From positions 1,054,001-1,118,000 of the forward strand of contig JABTUK010000003.1 in the NCBI GenBank assembly GCA_015075405.1: DNA of 64,000 bases, written 5' to 3'. The notes below the pieces were generated by a model. The model searched no databases. It was not told where the DNA came from and saw only the letters and a program-made list of their open reading frames with translations. This DNA comes from Anaerolineales bacterium (GTDB lineage Bacteria; Chloroflexota; Anaerolineae; 4572-78; J111). Shown here piece by piece: positions 24,822-33,190 of the stretch (the stretch's first letter is position 1; the number at the start of each line of letters is the position of its first letter). Made by a program: the position numbers and the translations under genes.

Positions 24822-26639
24822 TTATCCGAGCAGGAGGGGCCAGAAGAGAGGCAGCAAGAGGATAATTACGGCAAATAAAAGCAGGGTCAACGGTAGACCC
24901 ACCCGAAAGTAGTCCCGAAAACTATAGCCGCCTGGCCCCATCACCAATATGTTCACCGCGTGGCCGAGCGGTGTGATAAAAGCCATCGAGGTGGCCAGGG
25001 CTACGCCCATCGCCAGCGAGCGCGGGTCTATGCTCAGGTTCTGAGCCGTCTGAATGGCGATGGGGGCCATAATCGCGGCGACGGCAGCGCCGTTCATGGC
25101 CTGGGTCAGCAGGGTCGTCAGAATAAACAGCCCGGCTAACAAGGCCAGGGGGCCAGCCGGTCCAAGCAGTGTAATCAGCCATTGGGCCAGCAGGGCCGCC
25201 GCCCCGGTTTTGGTAATGGCAATACCCAGCGGCAGCATCCCGGCGATGAGGAAGATACTCTTCCACTCCACGGCTTGATAAGCCTGGTCCATGCTCAGAA
25301 CCTTGACTAACACCATTAGCAGCGCTCCGCCCATCATCACTTCCGCTACCAACGCCGAATTGACGGTGGCCAAAGCCAAGGTGGCCACCATAATTATCAA
25401 CGCCAGCCGGCCCTTGTCGGGAATAAGTCGGGTTTCTTCCTGTCCATTCCCTAAAACAATCAGATCAGGTTCGGTTTGAAGTACTTGCAGCCGTTCGCGT
25501 GGCCCCTGCAACAAAAGGGCATCCCCAAATTGTAGAGGGAGATCGGCCAGCCCGGTACGTCGCTGGTGACCTCCCCGCCACAGGGCCAGAACGGTCATGC
25601 CGTACTTTTCTCGGAAGTGAGCCTGACGCAGGGTTTGTCCGAACAAGCTGGAACGGGGGGCCAGGACGGTTTCAACGACGACAATGGCCTCCGACTCGAG
25701 ATCTTGCTCGCGCCAATCACGGGAGGGCAAAATCTCAAAAAAAGGTTCGACATCGCGCTGGCGTAACTCGTCTAAATTGCCGGCGAACAGAATAACATCG
25801 CCTTGAAGCACCGTTTTGTCGGGGGGCGGCGACAACGTGACCTGCCCATTTCGCTCGATGGCGACCACGGTTAGGTTGAAACGTTCGCGCAGGGCGCTTT
25901 CGGCCAGCGATTTGCCGTTTAGGGTCGAGCCAACGGGGACCCGGATACGAAATAATCGTTCGCCCAGCCGGTACACCCCCACCAAATCTTCTTCGGCCTG
26001 GCGAGCCGTTTCAAGATAGTCAACCGGCCATTGGGTTGGCAGCAGTCGTCGCCCGACCAGGGCCATATAAGTTACCCCAACGGCCACAATTATCAAACCC
26101 AGAGGGGCGAAATCCAATAAACCATAGCCGGCCACCCCTCGATCACGTAGCAAGGTGCTTACTACAATGTTGGTAGTAGTCAGGAGGGTAGCCATCCCGC
26201 CCAGGATGGTGGCAAAGGCCAGCGGCATCAAAAGCCGGGCCGGATTGACCCCGGCTTTGCGGCCTACGCCTGAAACAGCCGGCAGCAGCACCGAAGCCGC
26301 CGCGATATTGTTCATAAACAAGGAGAGAAACGCCCCGGCCAGCATTACCACCACTACCAGCCAGCTTTCACGAGTTCCGGCAACCCGCAAGAGCAGAGTT
26401 CCAACCTGCTCGGTTACGCCGGTGCGCCGCAGCCCTTCGGCCAGGATAAAAATCGCCAGAATGGTAATAACCGCTGAACGGCTGAAGCCGGAGAAGACTT
26501 CCTGCGAGGTCAGGATGCCGGTTAACCCCAGGGCGATAACCGTCAACAAGGCCACCAGATCGGCCCGTAGCCGATCACTGAGGAATAAGACGATAGAAAC
26601 ACATAAGATGGCAAAAGTAAGCAGGAGTTGGAGGTTCAT
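24822..26639 (-). CDS. SLC13/DASS-type anion transporter with two TrkA-C domains
   Basis: This membrane protein has 605 residues. The N-terminal half carries about five helices, including MNNIAAASVLLPAVSGV, a sodium/anion-binding hairpin of the divalent anion/sodium symporter family. Residues about 225-395 form two cytoplasmic RCK_C/TrkA-C domains (FRIRVPVGSTLNGKSLAESALRERFNLTVVAIERNG and a second VLAPRSSLFGQTLRQAHFREKYGMTVLALWRGG). The C-terminal half repeats the transporter fold (AMNGAAVAAIMAPIAIQTAQ). The domain order matches SLC13-type sulfate, thiosulfate or dicarboxylate carriers. It lies 36 bp after an anti-sigma factor gene on the same strand and may be co-transcribed with that pair. 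There is no clear Shine-Dalgarno sequence before the ATG. Confidence 0.92.
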   Translation of the reverse strand: MNLQLLLTFAILCVSIVLFLSDRLRADLVALLTVIALGLTGILTSQEVFSGFSRSAVITILAIFILAEGLRRTGVTEQVGTLLLRVAGTRESWLVVVVMLAGAFLSLFMNNIAAASVLLPAVSGVGRKAGVNPARLLMPLAFATILGGMATLLTTTNIVVSTLLRDRGVAGYGLLDFAPLGLIIVAVGVTYMALVGRRLLPTQWPVDYLETARQAEEDLVGVYRLGERLFRIRVPVGSTLNGKSLAESALRERFNLTVVAIERNGQVTLSPPPDKTVLQGDVILFAGNLDELRQRDVEPFFEILPSRDWREQDLESEAIVVVETVLAPRSSLFGQTLRQAHFREKYGMTVLALWRGGHQRRTGLADLPLQFGDALLLQGPRERLQVLQTEPDLIVLGNGQEETRLIPDKGRLALIIMVATLALATVNSALVAEVMMGGALLMVLVKVLSMDQAYQAVEWKSIFLIAGMLPLGIAITKTGAAALLAQWLITLLGPAGPLALLAGLFILTTLLTQAMNGAAVAAIMAPIAIQTAQNLSIDPRSLAMGVALATSMAFITPLGHAVNILVMGPGGYSFRDYFRVGLPLTLLLFAVIILLLPLFWPLLLG

Positions 26640-26678
26640 TTAATCGCGAATTTGCCCGTTGAATTTCTATAAATCGCT

Positions 26679-26942
26679 CTACTTGGGGTCAGAGTTTTTT
26701 GCAGACAGGAAGCCAGCTTGTTCAATTACCTGCCACAACCGTTCCGACACCCCTGCCGGTAATTCGGTCTGGCCGTAGCGCCGGTACAGGCTGACCGTTT
26801 TGCGGGTGGTGTCTACCACAATCCGGCAGTTGGGGCAGTCCGCCAGATGCCGCTCCAACTCAGCGCACAGCGAGGCGGCCAATTCGCCGTCAATGTAATC
26901 CGAAAGCTGGTTACAAAAGTCACGACACTTTGGCTCCGGCAT
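26679..26942 (-). CDS. Zinc-finger anti-sigma factor (zf-HC2 type)
   Basis: This small protein of 87 residues has a ZAS/zf-HC2 domain, CRDFCNQLSDYIDGELAASLCAELERHLADCPNC. The HxxxCxxC motif with an upstream cysteine binds zinc and holds the sigma factor. No transmembrane segment follows, so it is a soluble anti-sigma factor. ATG 26942 has GGAGG upstream and is one base from the sigma factor stop, showing translational coupling. The alternative ATG at 26972 lies inside the sigma gene and lacks a better site. It should inhibit the ECF sigma factor encoded upstream until a signal, often redox because of the cysteines, releases it. Confidence 0.9.
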   Translation of the reverse strand: MPEPKCRDFCNQLSDYIDGELAASLCAELERHLADCPNCRIVVDTTRKTVSLYRRYGQTELPAGVSERLWQVIEQAGFLSAKNSDPK

Positions 26943-26943
26943 T

Positions 26944-27543
26944 TCAGGCCTCCTTGACCCGCTGACTGGCAAAATAGCCCGACAACAATTCCCGTAACTT
27001 TAGCCGGGCGCGGTGCAGCCGCACTTTGACGGTCCCTTCAGACAAGCCCAATACCTCGGCCGTTTCCTCGGTAGACAAGCCTTCCAAATCGCGCCAGATG
27101 AAAACAATCCGCAGGGTGGGTGGTAGTTGTTGGATGGCCTCCGCCATCACTGCCTGCAACTCGGCGGTAAGCAGCTCATCTTCGGGGGCGTGCGACCAAT
27201 CAATAAAGAATTGGGGGGTAAAATTATCCTCCCCACCGGCCTCCTCGGCTTCATCCACCGAGAGCGTCTCCGGCTGGCTGGCTCCGCGTCGTCGCCGCGA
27301 CAGGCAGGCATTGGAGGCAATCCGGTACAGCCAGGTGGCAAACTGAGACCGTCCCTCAAAGCGGGGCAAAGCTTTGAGGGCGTTGAGAAACGTTTCCTGC
27401 AAGGTTTCTTCGGCATCCTCAACATTGCCGCACATGCGGAGGGCCACATGGTAAACCCGGTTCTGGTGAGCGGCCACTATTTCAGCCAGGGCGGTTTGGT
27501 CGCCCTGTTTGGCCCGTTCGAGCAGGGCTAATTCACTGGACAA
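26944..27543 (-). CDS. ECF RNA polymerase sigma factor
   Basis: This is a 199-residue sigma-70 family factor of the extracytoplasmic function type. Region 2 is at about 25-90 (YHVALRMCGNVEDAEETLQETFLNALKALPRFEGRSQFATWLYRIASNACL). A linker rich in Glu and Asp follows (about 95-125). Region 4 is at about 135-185 (LPPTLRIVFIWRDLEGLSTEETAEVLGLSEGTVKVRLHRARLKLRELL). The gene is followed directly by a zinc anti-sigma gene and then the SLC13-type transporter, the most likely regulon member nearby. Confidence 0.95.
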   Translation of the reverse strand: MSSELALLERAKQGDQTALAEIVAAHQNRVYHVALRMCGNVEDAEETLQETFLNALKALPRFEGRSQFATWLYRIASNACLSRRRRGASQPETLSVDEAEEAGGEDNFTPQFFIDWSHAPEDELLTAELQAVMAEAIQQLPPTLRIVFIWRDLEGLSTEETAEVLGLSEGTVKVRLHRARLKLRELLSGYFASQRVKEA

Positions 27544-27602
27544 GGGTTACTCCATGAGATAGCACTTCACGACATGAGGGTATCCTATGGGTGAAGATAA
27601 TA

Positions 27603-27671
27603 CTCAGTGGATCCAAAATCTGCTCGTCGGGGGTTTGTCAATCCGGGCCGAGCAAAATTGGATCTACTGAT
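27603..27671. repeat. Family C element with terminal inverted repeats, copy 1
   Basis: A 69-bp element starts with CTCAGTGGATCCAA and ends with TTGGATCTACTGAT, which pair at 12 of 14 positions. A copy with a different interior lies at 48399-48498. It sits in the 5' region of the ECF sigma gene. No transposase is encoded. Confidence 0.7.
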
Positions 27672-27792
27672 ACTTGATTTTTAGTGGATTATAACCCTGA
27701 CTGGGGCAAAGGCAAGAGCACTGGGGTTGATGGACCCACTGCCCACCTTAACAACGAATGCCTCTTAGCCAAAAAGGTAACAACTTTCACCC

Positions 27793-28371
27793 TTAAGCTG
27801 AAATTGACAATACCTTGCCCCTGGACATGCGGGCAGAGTTCCGCAGCGCACAAACAATCCAGCGCCAATGAAGCGCCACATGGATGCTCACCATCAGCAG
27901 GATGGCCAGACTGGCCCAGCCATGGAAATCTACCCAATCAGGACGGGTGAAACCGAAAAGCGCCGCATGATAGGCGGGATTGCGCCCGCCTCGATACCCA
28001 CCGCCCCCCAACACCAGCCAGATAACCAGGCCGGAGAGGCTGGTCAGCGAGAAAGCAACCAGCAGCAGGCTGTCCAGGCCAAAATTCAGACGAGCCTGGG
28101 CTGAAGTCCCGCTAAAAAAACGACCAGCCAGGCATGTCACCCAACGCCAATGAAGCGCCACATGGATGACCGCCCCCGCCAGAATGGTGACGCCAATCCA
28201 GGCATGGAACTCTTTCACGCTGTGGCGGGTCAGCCCCAAAAGCGATACTGCTGAGCCGCTCCGCCCGGCCGGAAAGATCAACCATAAGCCGAGGCCCACC
28301 AGGAGAGCAGCTATAAAAAGGGTCAAGAGGGTCATATCTACCCAAAAATTAAGCCTGGTTTTGCTAATCAT
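27793..28371 (-). CDS. DUF4405 membrane protein (cytochrome b561-like)
   Basis: This protein of about 192 residues has four to five hydrophobic helices. An internal duplication is visible: FHAWIGVTILAGAVIHVALHWRWV and FHGWASLAILLMVSIHVALHWRWI. Each repeat has three histidines spaced to bind heme across the membrane, as in cytochrome b561/DUF4405 proteins. A role in membrane electron transfer is inferred; the gene is divergent from the ECF sigma-respiratory cluster on the right. ATG 28371 has AAGGAG 9 bases upstream; the frame opens 11 codons earlier. No quinone or substrate site can be assigned from sequence. Confidence 0.85.
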   Translation of the reverse strand: MISKTRLNFWVDMTLLTLFIAALLVGLGLWLIFPAGRSGSAVSLLGLTRHSVKEFHAWIGVTILAGAVIHVALHWRWVTCLAGRFFSGTSAQARLNFGLDSLLLVAFSLTSLSGLVIWLVLGGGGYRGGRNPAYHAALFGFTRPDWVDFHGWASLAILLMVSIHVALHWRWIVCALRNSARMSRGKVLSISA

Positions 28372-28467
28372 GGATGATTCTCCTTGCCAGGATTTATCAT
28401 GCATCCTTTACATTCTTGTGTCAATTTTCACTACTTGATTGTGCCCATTAATCATTTCCCCACAATT

Positions 28468-28493
28468 TCTCCACATTTATTTGTTATCATAGA
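28468..28493 (+). promoter_or_regulatory. Candidate alternative-sigma promoter, upstream of the second ECF sigma gene
   Basis: TCTCCACA at 28468-28475 is followed after 4 bases by TTTG, then by TA, AT and GA at fixed spacings. The same elements with the same spacing occur at 30929-30954 before the respiratory operon. No TTGACA-like hexamer is present. Confidence 0.4.
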
Positions 28494-28601
28494 TTCAAAC
28501 CCGAGTAATTGAAACAGGGGTAACTGAATTAAATCCAAATATGGCTGGAAGCGTATCTATCCGCCTGTTTGTGCGTCGTAGAAAGTGCAAGGGATTTTTT
28601 C

Positions 28602-29156
28602 ATGAGCGATCCAATTTTATCCAGGATGGAGTCCGGGTTTTCCTGCGACCGGGCGGCTCTAATCGCCGCTTACGACCAGTATCATCTGCCAATCTATGGC
28701 TATATCCACCGGCAGGTCGGTGACACCGAAGCGGCTCGTGACCTGGCCGCAGAAACGTTCCACCGCCTGCTGGTCGCTATAAAACAGGGTCACGGTCCCC
28801 ACGATAATTTGAAGGCCTGGTTGTACCAGACCGCCCATCATCTGGTCATTGATCACTACCGCCGCCAAAAACATCGTAATCATCTTCCCCTGGAAGATGA
28901 TCTGATCGAGGCGGGCGATGACCCGGTTAGTTTAGCCGAGAGTCATCTCTCGGCCGAGCAAGTTCGGGAGGTACTGCACCGGTTGACCACTGAGCAGCGG
29001 CAGGTGATTATCCTCAAATACCTGGAAGGGTTGTCGAATGTTGAGGTAGCTGTTATCGTCGGTAAGCCGGTGGGTGCGGTCAAGTCTCTCCAGCATCGCG
29101 CCCTGGTGGCTCTACGCAGTGAATTAACCCGGCAGGAAGAAAAGGTGTTTATATGA
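28602..29156 (+). CDS. ECF RNA polymerase sigma factor (second)
   Basis: This sigma factor of about 184 residues has region 2 (YDQYHLPIYGYIHRQVGDTEAARDLAAETFHRLLVAI followed by LKAWLYQTAHHLVIDHYRR). Region 4 is EVLHRLTTEQRQVIILKYLEGLSNVEVAVIVGKPVGAVKSLQHRALVALRSEL. ATG 28602 follows AAGGGA at 7 bases; a TTG at 28569 is the upstream alternative. Its stop overlaps the start of a DUF5667 protein by 4 bp; such proteins commonly follow ECF factors and may act as their membrane regulators. The respiratory operon 1.8 kb downstream shares a promoter-like box with this gene, so it may be a target. Confidence 0.93.
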   Translation: MSDPILSRMESGFSCDRAALIAAYDQYHLPIYGYIHRQVGDTEAARDLAAETFHRLLVAIKQGHGPHDNLKAWLYQTAHHLVIDHYRRQKHRNHLPLEDDLIEAGDDPVSLAESHLSAEQVREVLHRLTTEQRQVIILKYLEGLSNVEVAVIVGKPVGAVKSLQHRALVALRSELTRQEEKVFI

Positions 29157-30718
29157 GTGAGTTTGTAACAAATCTCGATCTGGCTCTCGACCGGCTGCGC
29201 CGCGGAGAAGCGCCAGCCACCATTCTGACCGATTATCCGGCTCAGGCTGAGAGTCTGCACGAACTGTTGCTGACGGCCCTGACCCTCGACACGCTACGGG
29301 CTGCGCCGCAGCCGGCAGCCGCAGACATGGCGGCTGACCGTGAGCAGTTTTTAGCCGAACTCAATCAGTTAACCATGCCGGGCGTATCTGCCGGGCCGGT
29401 GATACGTCTGAAAAAGTGGATCGCTCAACACCCCTTGCTCTCACTGATCCAATCTAATCTATTTAAGGAGCAAAAACCCATGAATACTCTGTTAGTAAAG
29501 GCAATGTTGATCTTAACCCTGGTTTTTGGAGCCGGTAGTGGTACGGCTGTTGTTTCAGCCCACAGCCTGCCCGGTGAACCGCTCTACCCGTTAAAAATCG
29601 GTTTGGAAGAGGCTCGTCTGGCTGTGACCACCGATCCGGTGCAACAGGCCAGCCAGTGGCAGGAACGGGTTCGCGAACGTACTCTGGAAATTACCCAAAT
29701 GGCGGTGAACGGCCAAACCATTAGCGAAGCTGAACTGACCCGGCTACAAACCCAGACTCAAACTTGTTTGCAACAGTTAGCCAACTTGCCTGAAACAACG
29801 TTGGAACAGCAGTTGGCCCAGTTCCAGCAAATGGCCCAGCAGCAGCAGCAAATGTTGGAGCAGGCCGGCGGCGACCAGGCTCAAACTGCCGCCCAAACTA
29901 TGATCCAGGCCCGACAAGCCGCCAAAGATGGCCTGCTTAACCCAGCCGCTTTCCGCTATCGCTACGGCCAGCACCGTCCCGATGAAGCCCCACCCCAACC
30001 AACTCAGTCGCCGATACCAACAGAAGCTGCCAGCCCGACGATTGAACCGACTTTAGCCCCGACAAATACACCGGTTCGGCCACGCCACACCCCCCAACCA
30101 ACCGGTGATGCGCATCGTTACGGGCCGCAGCCAACCCAACCCGGCCCTGGCCAGCCCGGTGGCAATCCTGAAGGACAAAATACACCGGCCGGTGACGCCA
30201 ACCGCTACGGCCCACAGCCAACCCAACCCGGCCCTGGTCTGGCAGGAGGCAACCCCGAAGCGACGTGTACGCCGACCGGTGACGCCAACCGCTATGGCCC
30301 GCAGCCAACCCAACCTGGCCCTGGCCAGCCCGGTGGCAACCCTGAAGCAACCTACACCCCGACTGGGGAGGCTAATCGGTATGGTTCCCCCCCGGCAACC
30401 CCGCAACCCGGCGGCAATTCCGACAACTCAGGTGGTTCGGATAATGCCGGTGGGGCCGGTGGGTCGGGTGACTCAGGCAGTGGTTCTAACGGCTCGGACA
30501 ATTCCGGTGGATCGGGTGATGCGGGAGGTGGTTCCAATGGTTCTGGTGGATCCTCCGAAGGAGGTTCGGGTAGCTCAGGAGAGGGAGGTGATTCTGGTGA
30601 CTCAGGCAGTAGTTCTAATGGTTCTGGTGGATCCAGTGACTCCGGAGGGGATTCGGACGGCTCAGGAGGTGGGGGTGATTCTGGTAATTCCGGTGGTTCC
30701 GGCAAGGGAAACAAATAA
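29153..30718 (+). CDS. DUF5667 membrane protein with Pro- and Gly/Ser-rich repeats
   Basis: This protein has 521 residues. Residues 1-95 are cytoplasmic and helical (NLDLALDRLRRGEAPATILTDYPAQAESLHELL), like other sigma-linked DUF5667 proteins. A membrane helix lies at about 112-136 (MLILTLVFGAGSGTAVVSAHS). The DUF5667 core follows (137-270; LPGEPLYPLKIGLEEARLAVTTDPVQQASQWQERVRERTLEI). Next come a Pro/Thr linker, three 29-residue repeats starting RYGPQPTQPGPG, and a tail of about 100 residues of almost only Gly, Ser, Asp and Asn. The part after the helix should face outside. It overlaps the ECF sigma gene by 4 bp and probably regulates it. The repeats recall wall-spanning or surface-exposed stalks. 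Confidence 0.88.
   Translation: MSEFVTNLDLALDRLRRGEAPATILTDYPAQAESLHELLLTALTLDTLRAAPQPAAADMAADREQFLAELNQLTMPGVSAGPVIRLKKWIAQHPLLSLIQSNLFKEQKPMNTLLVKAMLILTLVFGAGSGTAVVSAHSLPGEPLYPLKIGLEEARLAVTTDPVQQASQWQERVRERTLEITQMAVNGQTISEAELTRLQTQTQTCLQQLANLPETTLEQQLAQFQQMAQQQQQMLEQAGGDQAQTAAQTMIQARQAAKDGLLNPAAFRYRYGQHRPDEAPPQPTQSPIPTEAASPTIEPTLAPTNTPVRPRHTPQPTGDAHRYGPQPTQPGPGQPGGNPEGQNTPAGDANRYGPQPTQPGPGLAGGNPEATCTPTGDANRYGPQPTQPGPGQPGGNPEATYTPTGEANRYGSPPATPQPGGNSDNSGGSDNAGGAGGSGDSGSGSNGSDNSGGSGDAGGGSNGSGGSSEGGSGSSGEGGDSGDSGSSSNGSGGSSDSGGDSDGSGGGGDSGNSGGSGKGNK
30116..30376 (+). repeat. Three 87-bp coding tandem repeats
   Basis: Units start at 30116, 30203 and 30290, with a truncated fourth at 30377. Each encodes RYGPQPTQPGPG, then a GGNPE segment and a TPxGDAN segment. 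DNA identity between units is high, which suggests recent amplification. Confidence 0.85.
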
Positions 30719-30760
30719 GTAACTTCCTCCAAAAACAAACCTGGTAGGATATCTCCCGTA

Positions 30761-30797
30761 AAGGCAGTCACTATTTCGGTGACTGCCTTATCCTTTT
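30761..30797 (+). terminator. Rho-independent terminator after the DUF5667 gene
   Basis: AAGGCAGTCAC (30761-30771) pairs perfectly with GTGACTGCCTT (30779-30789) across a 7-base loop. ATCCTTTT follows. It separates the sigma operon from the respiratory operon. Confidence 0.82.
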
Positions 30798-30928
30798 AGA
30801 GAGGAGTGTTCACGAACCTGTGGCCCGCCACCAACAACGAAAATTGTTACCTGACACATGACACCTGATACGTGACACTTATTTACAAGGAACGATCTCC
30901 ATCACTTACCCAAACTCTCTCCATCAAA

Positions 30929-30954
30929 TCTCCACAATCCTTTGCTAAAATTGA
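30929..30954 (+). promoter_or_regulatory. Candidate alternative-sigma promoter of the respiratory operon
   Basis: TCTCCACA at 30929-30936 is followed by TTTG at 30941 and by TA, AT and GA, in the same register as 28468-28493. The right end is 40 bp before the ATG of the first gene of the operon. Confidence 0.4.
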
Positions 30955-30993
30955 GATAAGTAAGTGAAATTCTAAACGAAAGGAAACTATTTC

Positions 30994-31668
30994 ATGATTA
31001 AGAGCATTTTGATTGGAACATTAGCGGTTATTCTCTTGGGCGCAGTGGCGGTCGGCTTTTACGACTCGGCTCGCGGGGCCAGCAGCTTTAACCTACCCCA
31101 GTGGAACAGCAGTCAAGCGCAAAGTCAGGGCTATGGCCAAGGCAACGGCCAGGGCGGCGGAATGGGAACTGGACAGCAGGGCCAGGGACAAGGCCAGAGT
31201 GGGGGGCGCGGCAACGGTCAGGGCCAGGGACAAGGGCAAGGACAGGGTACACCCATCGAGCATACCTGGGTTACGCTTCAAGGCACAGTTTCTTCTTTTG
31301 ACGGCCAGCAAACCCTGACGGTTGACACTGCCGAGCGCGGTCAACTCAACCTGTGGCTGGGGCCGGTTGGCTACGCCGCTCAACAGGGTGTAACTTTTAA
31401 TGCTGGCGACGCCGTGACCATCCTCGGTTTTGACGCGCCGAACGGTCAGTTTCAGGCCGGCGAGATTACCAATGATACCAGCGATGCCACCCTCTACCTG
31501 CGAGATCCGAACGGTCGCCCTTTGTGGGCCGGTCAAGGCAATGGAGGACAGGGGGGTGGTCAAGGGAACGGCCAGGGCCGGGGGCACGGCCAGGGGAATG
31601 GTCAGGGCCAGGGGCGTGGTCAAGGGAACGGACAGGGACAAGGCTCTGGTCAGGGCAACAGCAATTAG
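30994..31668 (+). CDS. Exported or anchored Gly/Gln-rich protein with a central beta domain
   Basis: This protein has 224 residues. An N-terminal signal or anchor helix (3-25; KSILIGTLAVILLGAVAVGFY) is followed by a low-complexity segment of Gly, Gln and Ser (45-85). A central domain of about 85 residues (HTWVTLQGTVSSFDGQQTLTVDTAERGQLNLWLGPVGYAAQQGVTFNAGDAVTILGF) looks like an OB-type barrel. A second Gly/Gln/Arg tail follows (178-224). It is the first gene before cytochrome b, with a 68-bp gap, and is probably in the same transcript. The function is not known. Residual similarity to DUF5666-type beta domains is possible but not confirmed. Confidence 0.82.
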   Translation: MIKSILIGTLAVILLGAVAVGFYDSARGASSFNLPQWNSSQAQSQGYGQGNGQGGGMGTGQQGQGQGQSGGRGNGQGQGQGQGQGTPIEHTWVTLQGTVSSFDGQQTLTVDTAERGQLNLWLGPVGYAAQQGVTFNAGDAVTILGFDAPNGQFQAGEITNDTSDATLYLRDPNGRPLWAGQGNGGQGGGQGNGQGRGHGQGNGQGQGRGQGNGQGQGSGQGNSN

Positions 31669-31736
31669 ACACAAATGAGCGATTAATCAATCACGCCGGG
31701 TACGAAACTTTCAACGCTGGTGAGGAGATAACACCG

Positions 31737-33110
31737 ATGTCTGACCCGCAAAAATCCCCCTTACCCCAACGCATCTGGAATTCGGTCTTTCGCGGGCCGC
31801 TGGCGCCCCGCGACGACCGCGAACGTAAATTGATGGTGCTTGAGAGTCTGATTTTGCACCTGCACCCCAGTACATTGCCGGAGAAAACCCTGCAATTCAG
31901 CCTGACCTGGGGACTGGGGGGAATGGCGGCGGTCCTGCTGCTGGTGCTGATTGTGACCGGGGTGATGCTCCTGTCGGTCTACACGCCCACCCCGGAACGG
32001 GCCTACAATGATATTCTGGCCCTACAAACGAATGTCTGGTTTGGACAGTTGGTGCGTAACCTGCATCACTGGAGCGCCAACGCCATGCTGATGGTAGCTT
32101 TTCTGCACATGCTGCGGGTCTTCTTCACCGGCGGCTTTCGCGCCCCGCGCCAGTTCAACTGGCTGTTGGGTCTGTCGCTGCTCTTGCTGACGGTGGCCGC
32201 CAACTTTACCGGCTATCTGTTGCCCTGGGATCAACTGGCTTTCTGGGCCATCACCATCGGCGCCGGGCTGATCGAATACATCCCGTTTGTCGGCCCCTGG
32301 CTACAGCGGGTCATCCTGGGCGGGCCGGAAGTCAGCGCGGCGACGCTGCTCAACTTCTACAGTCTGCATATTGCTCTGATTCCTATCGGTATCTTGGGGA
32401 TTGTCTCATTCCACTTCTGGCGGGTACACAAAGACGGCGGGGTGGTCGTTCCCCGCGCTCCGGCTGAAGAGATTGACCCCAAACCTAAACGGGTCACAAC
32501 TATCCCTCACCTGGTACTGCGCGAGTTGGTCGTGGCGCTGGCGCTGCTGGCCGGGTTATTGCTGTGGGCGATGCTGGTGGACGCGCCACTGGAAGCCTTA
32601 GCCAACCCCGATCACAGCCCCAACCCAGCCAAGGCTCCCTGGTATTTTATGGGCGTCCAGGAATTGTTACTTCATTTTCATCCCCTGGTAGCGGCTTTGC
32701 TTATCCCGCTGTCAGGGCTGGGAATGCTGGCAATTTTGCCCTACCTGGATGCCGACCTGGACAGCATCGGCGTCTGGTTTCGCTCGGTCAAGGGCCGCTG
32801 GATGGGCTTGACCGCCGTCGTCGTTGGCCTACTGGTGACGCCGCTGCTGGTCATCGCCGATGAGACCTGGCTGGATTTTAGCGGCTGGCTGCCCAGTCTG
32901 CCGACTCTGGTCAGCAACGGCCTGGTCCCGCTGGCCCTGGTTTTGCTGTTACTGCTGGGCTTTTACGATGGACTGAAAAAGAGTTTTGCTGCTACCCGCT
33001 GTGAAACCATCCAGGCAACCTTTATCCTGCTGCTGACGGCCTTTGCCGTTCTGACCGCCATCGGTATCTGGTTTCGCGGGCCAGGCATGGCCCTGGTCTG
33101 GCCGGGGTAG
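31737..33110 (+). CDS. Cytochrome b (fused N- and C-terminal parts) of a bc-type complex
   Basis: This is the quinol-oxidising membrane subunit of a cytochrome bc complex, 457 residues. The N-terminal part has four helices with paired heme ligands in LVRNLHHWSANAMLMVAFLHMLRVFF and FYSLHIALIPIGILGIVSFHFWRVHKDGG. The typical GYLLPWDQLAFWA and FYSLH motifs are present. The C-terminal part (about 290-457) resembles subunit IV and carries ANPDHSPNPAKAPWYFMGVQELLLHFHP, containing a PWYF version of the quinol-site PEW motif. Both parts are fused, as in proteobacterial cytochrome b rather than plastid b6/IV. ATG 31737 follows GAGGAGA; the open frame extends upstream through the Gly/Gln gene in another register. 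The Rieske and triheme cytochrome c genes follow. Confidence 0.95.
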   Translation: MSDPQKSPLPQRIWNSVFRGPLAPRDDRERKLMVLESLILHLHPSTLPEKTLQFSLTWGLGGMAAVLLLVLIVTGVMLLSVYTPTPERAYNDILALQTNVWFGQLVRNLHHWSANAMLMVAFLHMLRVFFTGGFRAPRQFNWLLGLSLLLLTVAANFTGYLLPWDQLAFWAITIGAGLIEYIPFVGPWLQRVILGGPEVSAATLLNFYSLHIALIPIGILGIVSFHFWRVHKDGGVVVPRAPAEEIDPKPKRVTTIPHLVLRELVVALALLAGLLLWAMLVDAPLEALANPDHSPNPAKAPWYFMGVQELLLHFHPLVAALLIPLSGLGMLAILPYLDADLDSIGVWFRSVKGRWMGLTAVVVGLLVTPLLVIADETWLDFSGWLPSLPTLVSNGLVPLALVLLLLLGFYDGLKKSFAATRCETIQATFILLLTAFAVLTAIGIWFRGPGMALVWPG

Positions 33111-33114
33111 GTGA

Positions 33115-33157
33115 GGAGATTGGAGATTGAAGGTTAAAAATCTCCAATCTCTAATCT
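33115..33157. repeat. Hairpin between the cytochrome b and Rieske genes
   Basis: AGATTGGAGA (33117-33126) and TCTCCAATCT (33141-33150) are perfect complements, with more GAGATT/AATCTC repeats around. It is related to 20890-20926 and lies inside the operon, where it could alter the ratio of upstream to downstream transcript. Confidence 0.6.
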
Positions 33158-33190
33158 CCGGGCAACTATCTGTTTCTGGGAGAGAACAAG

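Noticed and set aside
28480..28601. TTG start at 28569 for the second ECF sigma gene
   Set aside because: ATG 28602 has a better ribosome binding site and gives a normal N-terminus.
31093..31674. Open frames in other registers of the Gly/Gln-rich gene
   Set aside because: They arise from low-complexity GGCCAG repeats that avoid stops in several frames.
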